This document shows positions 63,849 to 64,000 of a DNA stretch of 64,000 nucleotides, piece after piece. The notes beneath the pieces are model-generated. The model made no database searches. It was not told the DNA's origin and worked only from the letters and a program-made list of their open reading frames with translations. Location: positions 33,382,427 through 33,446,426 of the forward strand of contig OX442315.1 in assembly GCA_949358305.1 (NCBI GenBank), in the 5' to 3' direction. The DNA is from Strigamia acuminata. Lineage: Eukaryota > Arthropoda > Chilopoda > Geophilomorpha > Linotaeniidae. The stretch's first letter is position 1. Every line of letters begins with the position of its first letter. The position numbers and the translations under genes were made by a program.

Positions 63849-64000
63849 AGAAATTAGCGCATGCGCACGCCCTGACGCCTTTTGCGAACCATCCAAGCGT
63901 CCACGTGTGCAAAATGAGTCTTCACTGAGCACGGTGATTGGCTCTCGGGCTTCCGACGGATAGAAAATGCTTTTCTTTATTCTAATTAACACGATAAAAA

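Larger units (their letters stand above)
51301..64000 (+). other. Ddr intron 3, 5' part (at least 12.7 kb)
   Basis: It begins with GTAAGA after residue 142 and no further discoidin, transmembrane or kinase exon was found to the window end, so it is read as one long intron running past 64000. Contents: the 28-bp minisatellite (51406-51684), a GC-rich patch (52641-52810), a half element ending in an AAT microsatellite (61955-62023), a palindromic-ended element (63119-63331), and a CpG-rich end with a perfect 11-bp hairpin (63815-63848). An overlooked small exon cannot be excluded. Confidence 0.6.

Overview
This is animal (metazoan) nuclear DNA. It is AT-rich by eye, has long introns with GT-AG splice sites, carries many short terminal-inverted-repeat elements, and has no long open reading frames. 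The one gene that can be identified firmly is the 5' part of a discoidin domain receptor tyrosine kinase (Ddr, DDR2-like) on the + strand. The host looks like an invertebrate, possibly an arthropod, but the sequence does not settle this.

Ddr layout: a non-coding 5' UTR segment plus signal-peptide exon (32966-33139), a second coding exon opening the discoidin domain (45698-45803), and a third coding exon continuing it (51069-51300). The three exons join in frame and give 142 residues. The rest of the discoidin domain, the discoidin-like domain, the transmembrane segment and the kinase domain must lie beyond 64000. The intron after exon 3 therefore appears to be more than 12.7 kb long. Because the ATG-bearing exon starts at a splice acceptor, at least one more non-coding exon and the promoter lie upstream. 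A CpG-rich stretch near 17.2-17.86 kb, ending in a good splice donor, is a candidate. A tiny exon-like segment at 821-872 is another splice-bounded candidate of unknown ownership.

Region by region: 1-32.9 kb is non-coding or unassigned. It holds a mosaic of small non-autonomous elements: a 103-bp hAT-type element with perfect 8-bp target duplications, a Tigger/pogo-type element, a TA-flanked element with about 41-44-bp inverted ends, a piggyBac-type element with TTAA duplications, and others. 33.1-45.7 kb is Ddr intron 1, with a 225-bp tandem array at 41.3-42.0 kb. 45.8-51.07 kb is intron 2. 51.3-64 kb is intron 3, opening with ten copies of a 28-bp minisatellite.

The most interesting structure is that the arrays at 41.3-42.0 kb and 51.4-51.7 kb derive from the same palindromic element but lie in opposite orientations. 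They flank exons 2 and 3 in the same transcript, so the flanking introns carry long complementary stretches. Such an arrangement is known elsewhere to promote exon circularisation or skipping. No rRNA, intact tRNA, CRISPR array, or full-length transposase or reverse transcriptase gene was seen.
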